Below are positions 35,290 through 46,633 of a stretch of DNA of 64,000 bases, piece by piece. Under the pieces are notes generated by a model. That model made no database searches. It was not told the DNA's origin and saw only the letters and a list, made by a program, of their open reading frames with translations. The position numbers and the translations under genes are program-made. How positions within the stretch are numbered: the stretch's first letter is position 1; every line of letters starts with the position of its first letter. This DNA is from an uncultured Clostridia bacterium (GTDB lineage Bacteria; Bacillota; Clostridia; Christensenellales; Borkfalkiaceae): the NCBI GenBank assembly GCA_947626575.1, contig CANQSR010000004.1:1-64000 (forward strand), read 5' to 3'.

Positions 35290-36825
35290 TCACTCCCATT
35301 CGATGGTTGCGGGGGGTTTGGAGGTGATATCATAGACGACGCGGTTGGCGTGCTTCACTTCGCCCGTGATGCGCGCCGAGACGCGCTCCAACACGCCGTA
35401 CGGAATGCGCGCCCAATCGGCGGTCATCGCGTCCACGCTCGTGACGGCGCGGAGGGCGATCACGTTCTCATAGGTGCGAAAATCCCCCTGCACTCCCACC
35501 GTCTTGCTGTCCGTCAGCACCGCAAAATACTGCCAGATCTCCCGCGCAAGGCCCGCCTTTTCGATCTCCTCGCGAAAAATGGCGTCGGCCTCGCGCACGA
35601 TGGCGAGTTTTTCCCGCGTCACCTCGCCCATGATGCGGATGGCGAGCGCAGGTCCCGGACAGGGCTGCCGCCATACCACGCCGTCGGGCAGGCCGAGTTC
35701 CGTTCCCACCTTCCGCACTTCATCCTTAAAGAGGTCCCGAAGAGGCTCCACGACGCTCTGAAACTCCATGACGGCGGGCAGCCCGCCCACGTTGTGATGG
35801 CTCTTGATGGTCGCGCTCTTGCCCTTTCCGCTCTCGATGACGTCGGGATAAATGGTGCCCTGCACTAGGTGGTCCACCCTTCCGAGCTTCTTCGCCTCCC
35901 GTTCAAATACCCTGATGAACAGCTCGCCGATGATCTTGCGCTTGCGTTCGGGGTCGCACACGCCCTTTAAGGCGCCGAGAAAGAGGTCCTCCGCCTCCGC
36001 CTTGACCAAATTCATGCCGAGGCCCTCTTTGAACACCTTCATGACCTGCTCCGGCTCGCCCTTTCTGTGCAGGCCGTTATCCACGAACACGCAGGTGAGC
36101 CTGTCCCCGACGGCACGGTGGACGAGCGTGGCCGCGACGGCCGAATCCACCCCGCCGGACATGGCGCACAGGACTTTGCCCTCCCCCACGCTTGCGCGGA
36201 TCTTTTCCACCTGCTCGTTGACGAAGCCCGCCATCGTCCAATCGCCGCTTGCGCCGCAGATGCGGTACAGGAAATTTTCGAGCAGCTTGTTGCCGTACTC
36301 CGAATGCACGACTTCGGGATGAAATTGGATGCCGTAGATGCGTTTCGCTTGGCTCCCGTACATCGCAACGGGGCAGGAATCCGTCTTTGCGAGCGTCATA
36401 AAGCCCGCGGGAAGGGACGCCACAAAGTCCGTATGGCTCATCCAACAGATGCTCTCTTGGGGGATACCCTCGGACATGGGGGTGTCCTTTTCGATGAAGA
36501 GCGTCCTTTTTCCGTATTCGCTCGTATCCGCGCGGGTCACGCTTCCGCCCAACGTGTGGGCAATGAGCTGGGCGCCGTAACAGATGCCGAGTACGGGGAT
36601 GCCGAGTTCCAAAACCGCCCGTTCGATGCGGGGGGCATGCGCCTCATAGACGCTGTTGGGGCCGCCCGTAAAAATAATGCCGATGGGGCCGTATTTTTCG
36701 ATCTCCTCCGCCGTCATATCGCAGGGGAGAAGGTCGCAATAGACTTTGAGGTCGCGCACTCTGCGCGCAATGAGCTGGTTATACTGCCCGCCGAAATCGA
36801 GTATCAAAACTTTCTGGTGTTGCAT
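35290..36825 (-). CDS. guaA: GMP synthase (glutamine-hydrolysing)
   Basis: 511 residues, full length. Class I glutamine amidotransferase domain (1-190) with nucleophile Cys82 in GICYGAQL and the FHPEVVHSE His/Glu. Then an ATP-pyrophosphatase domain with [14 protein letters not shown] (near 221-234) and a C-terminal dimerisation domain ending [11 protein letters not shown]. Converts XMP to GMP. It directly follows guaB (55 nt), so the two last steps of GMP synthesis are co-transcribed or attenuated between the genes. Confidence 0.97.
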   Translation of the reverse strand: MQHQKVLILDFGGQYNQLIARRVRDLKVYCDLLPCDMTAEEIEKYGPIGIIFTGGPNSVYEAHAPRIERAVLELGIPVLGICYGAQLIAHTLGGSVTRADTSEYGKRTLFIEKDTPMSEGIPQESICWMSHTDFVASLPAGFMTLAKTDSCPVAMYGSQAKRIYGIQFHPEVVHSEYGNKLLENFLYRICGASGDWTMAGFVNEQVEKIRASVGEGKVLCAMSGGVDSAVAATLVHRAVGDRLTCVFVDNGLHRKGEPEQVMKVFKEGLGMNLVKAEAEDLFLGALKGVCDPERKRKIIGELFIRVFEREAKKLGRVDHLVQGTIYPDVIESGKGKSATIKSHHNVGGLPAVMEFQSVVEPLRDLFKDEVRKVGTELGLPDGVVWRQPCPGPALAIRIMGEVTREKLAIVREADAIFREEIEKAGLAREIWQYFAVLTDSKTVGVQGDFRTYENVIALRAVTSVDAMTADWARIPYGVLERVSARITGEVKHANRVVYDITSKPPATIEWE

Positions 36826-36850
36826 ACATTCCTCATAAATGCCGCGGTTT

Positions 36851-36876
36851 CAAAAACGCCCGCTAAGGGGCGTTTT
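36851..36876 (-). terminator. hairpin between guaB and guaA
   Basis: AAAACGCCC (36853-36861) pairs with GGGCGTTTT (36868-36876) over a 6-nt loop, with a short T-run on the minus strand. It is just downstream of guaB and ahead of the guaA ribosome site, so it may be a partial terminator. Confidence 0.65.
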
Positions 36877-36880
36877 GGGT

Positions 36881-38954
<2,074 letters not shown>

Positions 38955-38977
38955 GGATATTCCTCTGTATTTCATAC

Positions 38978-39006
38978 ATTTTACCACATCGGCAAAAAAA
39001 AGGCAA
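38978..39006 (-). promoter_or_regulatory. promoter of the membrane protein-guaB-guaA operon
   Basis: TTGCCT (39001-39006), a 17-bp spacer and TAAAAT (38978-38983) on the minus strand. No purine riboswitch or PurBox-like sequence was recognised between it and the first ATG. Confidence 0.65.
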
Positions 39007-39059
39007 CCGAATATGCGCAAAATGTCATGAAGAAATACTTATTTTCATACTCCTATATT

Positions 39060-39722
39060 ATGAAAAAAAAGATTTTGGCTGCATTTCTCCCCCTTCTTTT
39101 TTCGCTCCTTGTGCTGTTGCCCCTTGCAGGTTGCGCAAAAACATACGATTATACCGCCCATCTCTCGGAAATCAGGCGGGATATCTTCCTCGCCGAGACC
39201 GAGGAATTCACCTTGACGCTCTCCTGCGCCGAGCGCGAACACCCCTACGCCTCGGACGGCGTCGCCTGCCCGCGTTCCATGCTCATGGAGGCCGTCCTCA
39301 TCCCCAAGGATAAGTCCGTCGAAAGCTTCACCATCCTGCTGGACGGCTGGGGCGGCGAGATGTCCTTCCGCAGCGTCGAGGACGATTGGTTTTTCAGTGC
39401 GGGATGCCAAAGTTTTCCCGAAAAGAGCGTCTCCATCACCTTGGAATGGGAGGGCGAAAAACGGGAGGTTTTGGCGACGACGATCAAAAACGAGGCTACC
39501 ATGTCCGCGGAGGAGGCGTTGGAAATCGCCATTTCGCATGAAGAAGCGACCGTTTCTTCTCTGACGAAAGACGGCGTTTTTCAGGGCGAACTCCGCGTCC
39601 GCCTACTAAGGCGCGACGTCAACTATTATTACGTCGGCATCGTCGCGCCGAACGGCAAAACGGTCTCGCTTCTCATCGGGGCGGAGAGCGGCGAAGTGCT
39701 TGCGCGGCGCGAGAGCGCGTAA
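39060..39722 (+). CDS. small lipoprotein of unknown function
   Basis: 220 residues from MKKKILAAFLPLLF, with a clear lipobox (LLPLAGC, Cys about 22). The mature part is beta-rich and acidic. The last 60 residues (EEALEIAISHEEATVSSL to GKTVSLLIGAESGEVLARRES) resemble a PepSY-like repeat, as found in inhibitory or sensing surface proteins. An in-frame ATG at 39027 would add 11 residues; neither start has a good ribosome site. Function unknown. Confidence 0.75.
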   Translation: MKKKILAAFLPLLFSLLVLLPLAGCAKTYDYTAHLSEIRRDIFLAETEEFTLTLSCAEREHPYASDGVACPRSMLMEAVLIPKDKSVESFTILLDGWGGEMSFRSVEDDWFFSAGCQSFPEKSVSITLEWEGEKREVLATTIKNEATMSAEEALEIAISHEEATVSSLTKDGVFQGELRVRLLRRDVNYYYVGIVAPNGKTVSLLIGAESGEVLARRESA

Positions 39723-39726
39723 ACAC

Positions 39727-39755
39727 TTGACAACGCCGCGCAAATCGGATATACT
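39727..39755 (+). promoter_or_regulatory. consensus promoter for the NlpC-like gene
   Basis: TTGACA (39727-39732), a 17-bp spacer and TATACT (39750-39755), starting just after the lipoprotein stop. The leader to the GTG at 39818 is about 56 nt. Confidence 0.75.
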
Positions 39756-39817
39756 GTTTTCAGAATGTGCGGTACGCGGGCCGTCGGGTAGGCCCGCGCA
39801 TACGAAAGAGGCGTTTT

Positions 39818-40696
39818 GTGAAGGCAAAGTCCATCAAAAAATTGCAGATCACGACGGCCGTCTTTTTGGCCATCCTGATATTTCTGTTGGGGTGCGATCT
39901 CTTTTTGCTCGTGACGGCGATCCCCGTGGACGACGACGCGCGCGTGCTTCCCTCCTATGCCCAGACAGATCTCGCCCCCATCCTCGCAAAGGAGCGGAGC
40001 GAGTGGACGGAAGAGGACTACAATACCCTCTCCATGCAGACGGGCGTGATGTCGCACGAGATCTTGGCGGGGCTTCCCGATGCAAGCATCGCCGAATTTC
40101 AGCGCGCCCTCTTCTTTGAAGGAAAAGTCGTACATGAGGTCGTCGCCGAGGGTCTTGTCAACCACGATATGCTCTTCGATCCCGAAACGGACCAAAAGTT
40201 TTACGCCCCCATGGTGAAAGTGGAACCCGGAGACGTACTCGTAACTTCTTCGAGCCACCTCTTCGGCTGGCGGCACGGCCACGCGGCGATCGTGGTCCGC
40301 GGGGGGATCTTGCAGTCGGCCGTCATCGGCACGAACAGCGCCGTCTCGTCGCTCTCCTCCTCCATCGGCCTGCCGTGGTTCGAGAGCGCGCCCAACTTCA
40401 TGGTTTTGCGCCTCAAAGGCGCAGACAAGGCGGCGCGGCAAAAGATCGCAGACGACGCGGAAAAATATCTCGTGGGCGTACCCTACCACTTCACGGCGGG
40501 CATCTTTACGCCCAAGGACCAAGGGACCGACCCCATTGATACCTACTGCTCCCACCTCGTTTGGCAGGCCTATAAGAATGCGGGCTATGACATCGATTCG
40601 GACGGCGGACCCGTCTGTACCCCGCGCGATATCGCGAATTCCCCCTGCTTCGAAGTTTTGCAGATCTACGGCTTTGACCTCACCGCAGGGTGGTAA
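39818..40696 (+). CDS. membrane-anchored permuted NlpC/P60 (YiiX-like) hydrolase
   Basis: 292 residues from a GTG with AGAGG upstream; longer ATG frames lack a ribosome site. An N-terminal helix (ITTAVFLAILIFLLGCDLFLLVTAI) anchors it outside the membrane. The catalytic part has a His first (WRHGHAAIVV, near 155) and a Cys later (DTYCSHLVWQAY, near 245), the order of circularly permuted NlpC/P60 papain-like enzymes such as YiiX/YaeF. Such enzymes cleave amide or ester bonds in peptidoglycan or lipids; the substrate is not known. Downstream is a strong terminator. Confidence 0.8.
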   Translation: MKAKSIKKLQITTAVFLAILIFLLGCDLFLLVTAIPVDDDARVLPSYAQTDLAPILAKERSEWTEEDYNTLSMQTGVMSHEILAGLPDASIAEFQRALFFEGKVVHEVVAEGLVNHDMLFDPETDQKFYAPMVKVEPGDVLVTSSSHLFGWRHGHAAIVVRGGILQSAVIGTNSAVSSLSSSIGLPWFESAPNFMVLRLKGADKAARQKIADDAEKYLVGVPYHFTAGIFTPKDQGTDPIDTYCSHLVWQAYKNAGYDIDSDGGPVCTPRDIANSPCFEVLQIYGFDLTAGW

Positions 40697-40707
40697 AATC
40701 AAAATGC

Positions 40708-40747
40708 GGCCGCCCCGCGCAAAGCAATGCGCGGGGCGGCCTTTTTT
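40708..40747 (+). terminator. strong intrinsic terminator
   Basis: GGCCGCCCCGCGC (40708-40720) pairs perfectly with GCGCGGGGCGGCC (40729-40741) and is followed by TTTTTT. It ends the NlpC-like transcript and may also serve the convergent XRE gene. Confidence 0.9.
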
Positions 40748-40753
40748 ATATTA

Positions 40754-40981
40754 TCACTTGTCCTCCGTCTCCGGCTCTTCATACGGCTCGACGAGTTCAT
40801 CGAGGGTCACATCGAAGATCTCGGCCAAGCGGCAGAGCGTGTAGATATCGGGCGTGCTGTATCCGTTCTCGTAATTGGAGATGAGGCTCTTTTTTCCGCT
40901 CAGCATGTTGGCGAGCGCCTCCTGCGTCAAGCCGGCCTGCTTTCGGTAAAATTTAAGATTTTCCGCAATTTTTACTTTCAT
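40754..40981 (-). CDS. XRE-family repressor, divergent from an LRR membrane protein
   Basis: 75 residues, a single Cro/C1-type helix-turn-helix (AENLKFYRKQAGLTQEALANML then SLISNYENGYSTPDIYTLCRLAEIFDVTLDELV) and an acidic tail. A longer frame through the control region is spurious. It is divergent from the LRR gene, with 87 bp between starts that hold two palindromes, one overlapping the LRR promoter. Most likely it represses that gene, possibly also itself (inference). See the matching pair at 62.5-63.4 kb. Confidence 0.85.
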   Translation of the reverse strand: MKVKIAENLKFYRKQAGLTQEALANMLSGKKSLISNYENGYSTPDIYTLCRLAEIFDVTLDELVEPYEEPETEDK

Positions 40982-40986
40982 ATCTC

Positions 40987-41015
40987 TTGACAATGGTACA
41001 AGTTTCTTGTATAAT
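40987..41015 (+). promoter_or_regulatory. promoter of the LRR membrane protein
   Basis: Perfect consensus: TTGACA (40987-40992), 17-bp spacer, TATAAT (41010-41015). The spacer is almost wholly filled by an operator palindrome. Confidence 0.9.
40997..41011. promoter_or_regulatory. operator 1 inside the promoter spacer
   Basis: Perfect palindrome TACAAG-TTT-CTTGTA, centre 41004. Binding here would block RNA polymerase. Confidence 0.8.
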
Positions 41016-41025
41016 ATGGGCAAAA

Positions 41026-41042
41026 GTACAAGTTGCTTGTAC
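41026..41042. promoter_or_regulatory. operator 2 downstream of the start site
   Basis: Perfect palindrome GTACAAG-TTG-CTTGTAC, centre 41034, exactly 30 bp from operator 1, at about +5 to +21. Confidence 0.8.
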
Positions 41043-41068
41043 AAATTCAAGATAAAAGGAGAATGGAT

Positions 41069-41836
41069 ATGTCCAAAGAAGCAACCGCCGGAAAGAAAAA
41101 ATCCAAAGCAAAGAGGATCATTCTCGGCATCGTCCTGTCGGTGCTGGCGATCATCATTGTCGTCGTCGCCGTCACTTATGCCGTCACGGCGACCAAGGAA
41201 TCGGGCTTCACGTTTACCAAAGTCGACGGCGGCTATGAGGTGCGGTATGAAGCCTCTATGAAGGATTCGGGAGACCCCGACTTGCGGATCGACGTCGAGA
41301 TCCCCGCCGAGTATAACGGTCAACCCGTCGTCGGTATTGCGAAGAATTGCTTTTTCGGGAAACACATGGTTCGTGCGGTGAAGATCCCCGCAAGCGTCAC
41401 CTATATCGGAGATGCGGCATTCAAGAGTTGCCAATATCTGAGTGCCGTGGTGATCGAGGGAAGCGGTTTGAAAACCATCGGCAAGGAGGCGTTTTTTGAG
41501 TGCAAAGAACTCGATCAGCTCGACCTGCCGGACAGCGTGGAGAGCATCGGCGGGCTTGCATTAAGCTGGTGCATTAAGCTCAAGAGCTTCGATATCCCCG
41601 CCGCAGTCACCAAGATCGAATCAAGTACGTTCTACTACTGCTCGGCGTTGACCCGCGTGACGGGAACGGGCATCACAAGCATCGGAGAATACGCCTTCTT
41701 GAATTGCAGTAAGCTGGCAGACATCAGCGGGCTGGAACTCACCAAGGGCGCGACCGTTGCCGATAACGCTTTCGAGGGATGTACGCTCGCGAACCAGCAT
41801 GGCAATCTCCAAACATGGCTTGAACAGTGGAAATGA
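41069..41836 (+). CDS. single-pass membrane protein with LRR_5 (BspA-like) repeats
   Basis: 255 residues. Start chosen at the second close ATG, 7 nt after AAAGGAG. Basic N-terminus (KEATAGKKKSKAKR), one helix (IILGIVLSVLAIIIVVVAVTYAV, about 18-40), then outside domains: a short beta segment and about five LRR_5 units (AFKSCQYLSAVVIEGSG, AFFECKELDQLDLPDSV, TFYYCSALTRVTG, AFLNCSKLADISG). BspA-type repeats mediate surface binding. Probably controlled by the divergent XRE repressor. Confidence 0.85.
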   Translation: MSKEATAGKKKSKAKRIILGIVLSVLAIIIVVVAVTYAVTATKESGFTFTKVDGGYEVRYEASMKDSGDPDLRIDVEIPAEYNGQPVVGIAKNCFFGKHMVRAVKIPASVTYIGDAAFKSCQYLSAVVIEGSGLKTIGKEAFFECKELDQLDLPDSVESIGGLALSWCIKLKSFDIPAAVTKIESSTFYYCSALTRVTGTGITSIGEYAFLNCSKLADISGLELTKGATVADNAFEGCTLANQHGNLQTWLEQWK

Positions 41837-41870
41837 CCCCTTCCGCAAATCTGTACCGCCCATATTCCGG

Positions 41871-41927
41871 ACGCATGTGAGGAATCTCAAAGCGAGATTC
41901 CTCCTCCCGTCGGTCGTCGGAATGACG
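41871..41927. repeat. palindromic intergenic repeat, family A, partial copy
   Basis: The right half of family A (GAGGAATCTCAAAGCGAGATTCCTC hairpin, then GTCGGAATGACG) follows the LRR gene. The left end with CGTCATTTCGA is missing. Confidence 0.6.
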
Positions 41928-42058
41928 TAAGGTCTGCCTCGCGAGATAGTAACCGGCGCGGCCGCATGAAAATGCGACCGCGCCGTTCCCGTATTTCAAA
42001 CGATTTCTATCTGTTTCAAACGGTTTTTATCAAGATTTTCCTACCCCATCCCGCCAAT

Positions 42059-43165
42059 TCACTCCATGAACTCGGTCAGAATTTGGTTCTGCACATAGAG
42101 GTATTCCTCCTTGATGCGCGTGACGTCGCCCTCCTCCTCGAAGTATTGCTTCATGCGTTCGTACGCGGGAAAATCTTCCCGCCAATCGGAGCCGAATGCC
42201 TTTTTGTAGGCCGCCGCAGAGACGCCGAACACCGTGCGCAGGGCGAGCATGATAAATTCGAACTTGGCGTCCTTCTCGCCCACGTCCTCGCTCTCAATGA
42301 CGGGGAAATACCCCGAAAGAATGCACTTCATGTATTCGTCGAGGTCGAAAGTGTTCGTGAACCGCTTGCCGTCCATGAACGAACTCGCCGAAACGCCGAG
42401 CCCGATGTATTCCCCGCGCTTCCAATAGTTGAGATTGTGGCGGCTCCCGTAACCCGTTTTGCAGAAATTGCTCACCTCATAGCGCAGATAGCCATACTCT
42501 TTGAGCAGCGCACGGCCATAGTCATAGAGGGATGCGACCTCGTCGCCATCGGGCAATTCGCCGTTCAGATAGTCGGTGTAGATGGGCGTTCCATCCTCAG
42601 GCGTGAGGGCATACATCGAGACATGGGTGGCACCTTTTTGGTGTACGAGGTCGATGGTCGCCTTGACGTCCTCCTGCGTCTGCCCCTTGATGCCGAGCAT
42701 GACGTCGGCGGAAAAGTTCTCCCCTTTGAGAAGGTCCGCACAGGCGACGAAGTCGGCCGTATCGTGGATGCGCCCCAAATCTTTGAGCTGTTCGTCGTTG
42801 GCGGTTTGAAGCCCCACCGAAAAGCGGTTGACACCTGCCGCCTTGTAAACGGCGATCTTGTGCGCATCCACCGTGCCGGGGTTCATTTCAATGGTGATCT
42901 CAGGGCCGGGGGAGAGCGTGAAACAATTGCCGATCTGCTTCATGAGGCCCGCGATGTACTTGGGGTCGACGATCGAAGGCGTGCCGCCGCCGATGTAGAC
43001 GGTATCGAACTTGCGGCCCTTATACATCTTCCCCCGCTCGGCCACTTCCTTATAGAGACAGGCCATGTACGCCTCGGCAAAACCGAGACGGTTCGGGAAG
43101 GACGTGAAGTCGCAATAGGTGCATTTTTGCTTGCAGAACGGAATGTGGATATATATTCCAGCCAT
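42059..43165 (-). CDS. hemW: HemW radical-SAM protein (heme chaperone family)
   Basis: 368 residues. Radical SAM cluster motif in the first 20 residues (CKQKCTYCDF, CxxxCxxC), the YIGGGTPS segment near 54-61 and the HemW C-terminal domain. It lacks the extra N-terminal Cys typical of HemN, so the HemW (heme-trafficking) assignment is better than coproporphyrinogen oxidase. SD AAGGAG precedes the ATG. It lies near lepA, as in many Bacillota. Confidence 0.93.
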   Translation of the reverse strand: MAGIYIHIPFCKQKCTYCDFTSFPNRLGFAEAYMACLYKEVAERGKMYKGRKFDTVYIGGGTPSIVDPKYIAGLMKQIGNCFTLSPGPEITIEMNPGTVDAHKIAVYKAAGVNRFSVGLQTANDEQLKDLGRIHDTADFVACADLLKGENFSADVMLGIKGQTQEDVKATIDLVHQKGATHVSMYALTPEDGTPIYTDYLNGELPDGDEVASLYDYGRALLKEYGYLRYEVSNFCKTGYGSRHNLNYWKRGEYIGLGVSASSFMDGKRFTNTFDLDEYMKCILSGYFPVIESEDVGEKDAKFEFIMLALRTVFGVSAAAYKKAFGSDWREDFPAYERMKQYFEEEGDVTRIKEEYLYVQNQILTEFME

Positions 43166-43178
43166 AAAAACTCCTTAA

Positions 43179-43287
43179 CCTGCCCCTACGCGTGGGGGCG
43201 GGTGGCTCGCGTAGCGAGACAGGTGGGGGCAAAGACCTGCCCCTACTTGCGGGGGCGGGTGGTTCGCGCAGCGAGACAGGTGGGGGC
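43179..43287. repeat. two family B repeats in the hemW-DUF559 gap
   Basis: Copies 43179-43230 and 43236-43287 (52 bp each, 57-bp period) are about 90 percent alike: CCTGCCCCTAC..GGGGGCGGGTGG..GCGAGACAGGTGGGGGC. They are in reverse orientation to the copies at 43652-43798. Confidence 0.8.
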
Positions 43288-43289
43288 AT

Positions 43290-43643
43290 TCAAAGTCCCA
43301 AATGGTTCCAGATGTCTTGGCAAACCCCCTCGAAATTTGCATTCAAATCTTTATCTGAATAACGAAGGACGGTGTAACCCATATCCGCGAGAAAAGCATC
43401 CCGAATACGGTCCTGTTCGGCGGCGGGTTCCTCATAGTGTTGCGCACCGTCCAATTCGATGACGATCCCCCGTTGCGCGCAAAAGAAATCTACAATATAG
43501 CGATTGATCACTTTTTGCCTTGTGAATTTCACAGGCAGAGTATTCAAAAACCGATACCAAAGTTTTTTCTCTTCTTTTGTTGCATTTCTTCGCAACGATT
43601 TTGCGTTTGGAACAAGTTTATTGTTTCTGATTTTGAGCGGCAT
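43290..43643 (-). CDS. DUF559 (Vsr-like) endonuclease-fold protein
   Basis: 117 residues from MPLKIRNNK. It has the DUF559 core: LRRNATKEEKKLWYRFLN, then IVDFFCAQRGIVIELDGAQHYE (PD-(D/E)xK-like Asp..Glu-x-Asp-Gly) and YTVLRYSDKDLNANFEGV. Related to very-short-patch-repair nucleases; the biological role of DUF559 proteins is not established. It is flanked on both sides by family B repeats; its ribosome site (AGGTGG) lies inside the first repeat unit upstream. Confidence 0.85.
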   Translation of the reverse strand: MPLKIRNNKLVPNAKSLRRNATKEEKKLWYRFLNTLPVKFTRQKVINRYIVDFFCAQRGIVIELDGAQHYEEPAAEQDRIRDAFLADMGYTVLRYSDKDLNANFEGVCQDIWNHLGL

Positions 43644-43651
43644 AGTCAACC

Positions 43652-43798
43652 CCCACCTGGCGCTCCGCGCCACCCGCCCCCTTCAACGGGGGCAGGTATT
43701 CCCACCTGGTGCTTCGCGCCGCGCGCCCACTTCAACGGGGGCAGGTATTCCCACCTGGCGCTCCGCGCCACCCGCCCCTTCAACGGAGGCAGGGCTTC
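43652..43798. repeat. three tandem family B repeats (49-bp unit)
   Basis: Units 43652-43700, 43701-43749 and 43750-43798: CCCACCTGG, then a GCGC-type stem, CCCGCCCC and TTCAACGGGGGCAGG. The first supplies the DUF559 ribosome site; the third contains the stop codon and last codons of the alkyltransferase gene. Confidence 0.85.
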
Positions 43799-44100
43799 CC
43801 GTCCCAGAGGTAGATATCCAAATCGACGTGACCCTCCGAGACCTCCACGCCTTCGGCGCGGAGAAGCGAGGCCTGCACGTCCATGCCGCCGAAGGCAAAG
43901 GCGGGCGCAAGACGCCCCTCTCGGTTGACCACGCGGTGGCAGGGAACGATAACGGGCGTCGGATTGCGGTGCAGGGCGTTGCCGACCTGCCGCGCCGCGC
44001 GCGGATGCCCGATGGCGTGCGCGATCATGCCATAGGTGACCACCTTCCCCCTCGGCACCGTTTTCAGATATTCATACACGCTTTGATCGAATGTCATCAT
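43780..44100 (-). CDS. alkylguanine-DNA alkyltransferase C-terminal domain / MGMT-family protein
   Basis: 106 residues, only the DNA-binding/active-site domain of O6-methylguanine-DNA methyltransferase: VPRGKVVTYGMIAHAIG (helix-turn-helix), RNPTPVIVPCHRVV with the acceptor Cys in PCHRV and GGMDVQASLLRAEGV. The N-terminal Ada/Ogt domain is missing, as in short MGMT-like and ATL proteins; because the Cys is present it may still transfer alkyl groups. Two adjacent ATGs (44100, 44097) are possible, both with weak ribosome sites. The last residues (GKPCLR) are encoded within a family B repeat, so the natural C-terminus may have been replaced. Confidence 0.88.
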   Translation of the reverse strand: MMTFDQSVYEYLKTVPRGKVVTYGMIAHAIGHPRAARQVGNALHRNPTPVIVPCHRVVNREGRLAPAFAFGGMDVQASLLRAEGVEVSEGHVDLDIYLWDGKPCLR

Positions 44101-44161
44101 AATCCATATGGACGCGCTCCGAGGGGGGCATGTCTGAGGTAAGGCCTTCAAAAAGCCGTTT

Positions 44162-45973
<1,812 letters not shown>

Positions 45974-45993
45974 ATGTCTGTTCCTTCGCGACT

Positions 45994-46022
45994 ATTATAT
46001 AAAATTACGAAGGATTTTGCAA
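45994..46022 (-). promoter_or_regulatory. lepA promoter
   Basis: TTGCAA (46017-46022), 17-bp spacer and TATAAT (45994-45999) on the minus strand, about 14 nt of leader before the lepA ATG. Confidence 0.8.
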
Positions 46023-46048
46023 GTATTTTGGGGACACAGAACAGAAAG

Positions 46049-46083
46049 TCCCCCGCCCGCGGCGTTTCGCCGCGGGCGGGGGA
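46049..46083. repeat. 16-bp perfect GC hairpin upstream of lepA
   Basis: TCCCCCGCCCGCGGCG (46049-46064) and its exact complement (46068-46083) over a 3-nt loop. No clear T-run. It probably belongs to the repeat-rich gap 45974-46633, in which I see no gene. Confidence 0.75.
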
Positions 46084-46170
46084 TTAAGGAATTCTCTCGT
46101 CTCCCCCTACCTCTTCCATGGGAGAGGGCCCCTCGCTGCCGCTATCCGTCATTCTGCCCCACGCCTACCC

Positions 46171-46342
46171 GTCATTCTGCCCCGTGCGAGGTTTCTATTT
46201 GTGATTCTAAGCACGGCACGAGCGCAAAGCGCGAAGTAGGCGTAGCCGAAGAATCCCGAAGAGCAGCGACGGACTTCGTTGAAGGGGATCCTTCGCAGAC
46301 ATGCCCCTCGGACTTCGTACAGCCCTGTCGGCTCAGGATGAC
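46171..46342. repeat. palindromic intergenic repeat, family C, copy 1
   Basis: 172 bp bounded by GTCATTCTG and CAGGATGAC (inverted, one mismatch). Inside is CGGACTTCGTTGAAGGGGAT, shared with copy 2. Looks like a miniature element with a longer insert than copy 2. Confidence 0.65.
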
Positions 46343-46423
46343 ATGTTTAACCCCCTCGCTGGCGAGGGGGACAAAGGGGGTGAGGGGTAAATTGGCCAGA
46401 CCTTATTCTCGCTGCCCCTATCC

Positions 46424-46513
46424 GTCATTCTGAGGGAGCGTAGCGACCGAAGAATCCCGTCGTCAAACAGCGGACTTCGTTGAAGGGGATCCTTCACATT
46501 CGTTCAGGATGAC
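46424..46513. repeat. palindromic intergenic repeat, family C, copy 2
   Basis: 90 bp: GTCATTCTGA..AGCGACCGAAGAATCC..GGGGATCCTTC..TCAGGATGAC, terminal inverted repeats with one mismatch. Confidence 0.7.
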
Positions 46514-46633
46514 ACGTTTGACAAATCTCGTCGCCACCCCACACCCCTACCCCTCTCCCATGGAGAGGGCAAACACCCTCACCCCTACCCCGCCCCCTCA
46601 AATATAAGGGGGCGGGCGTTTTTGCGCTTCGCG

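Noticed and set aside
36826-36880. Guanine riboswitch before guaA
   Set aside because: Only 55 nt with a simple hairpin; no three-way junction or conserved purine-aptamer loops.
40982-41434. Longer version of the 75-residue XRE protein (226 codons)
   Set aside because: The extension runs antisense through the promoter, operators and LRR gene; the helix-turn-helix protein starts cleanly at 40981.
43652-43798. Possible CRISPR array (three regular repeats)
   Set aside because: Units are contiguous with no unique spacers, vary in sequence, and no cas genes are nearby.
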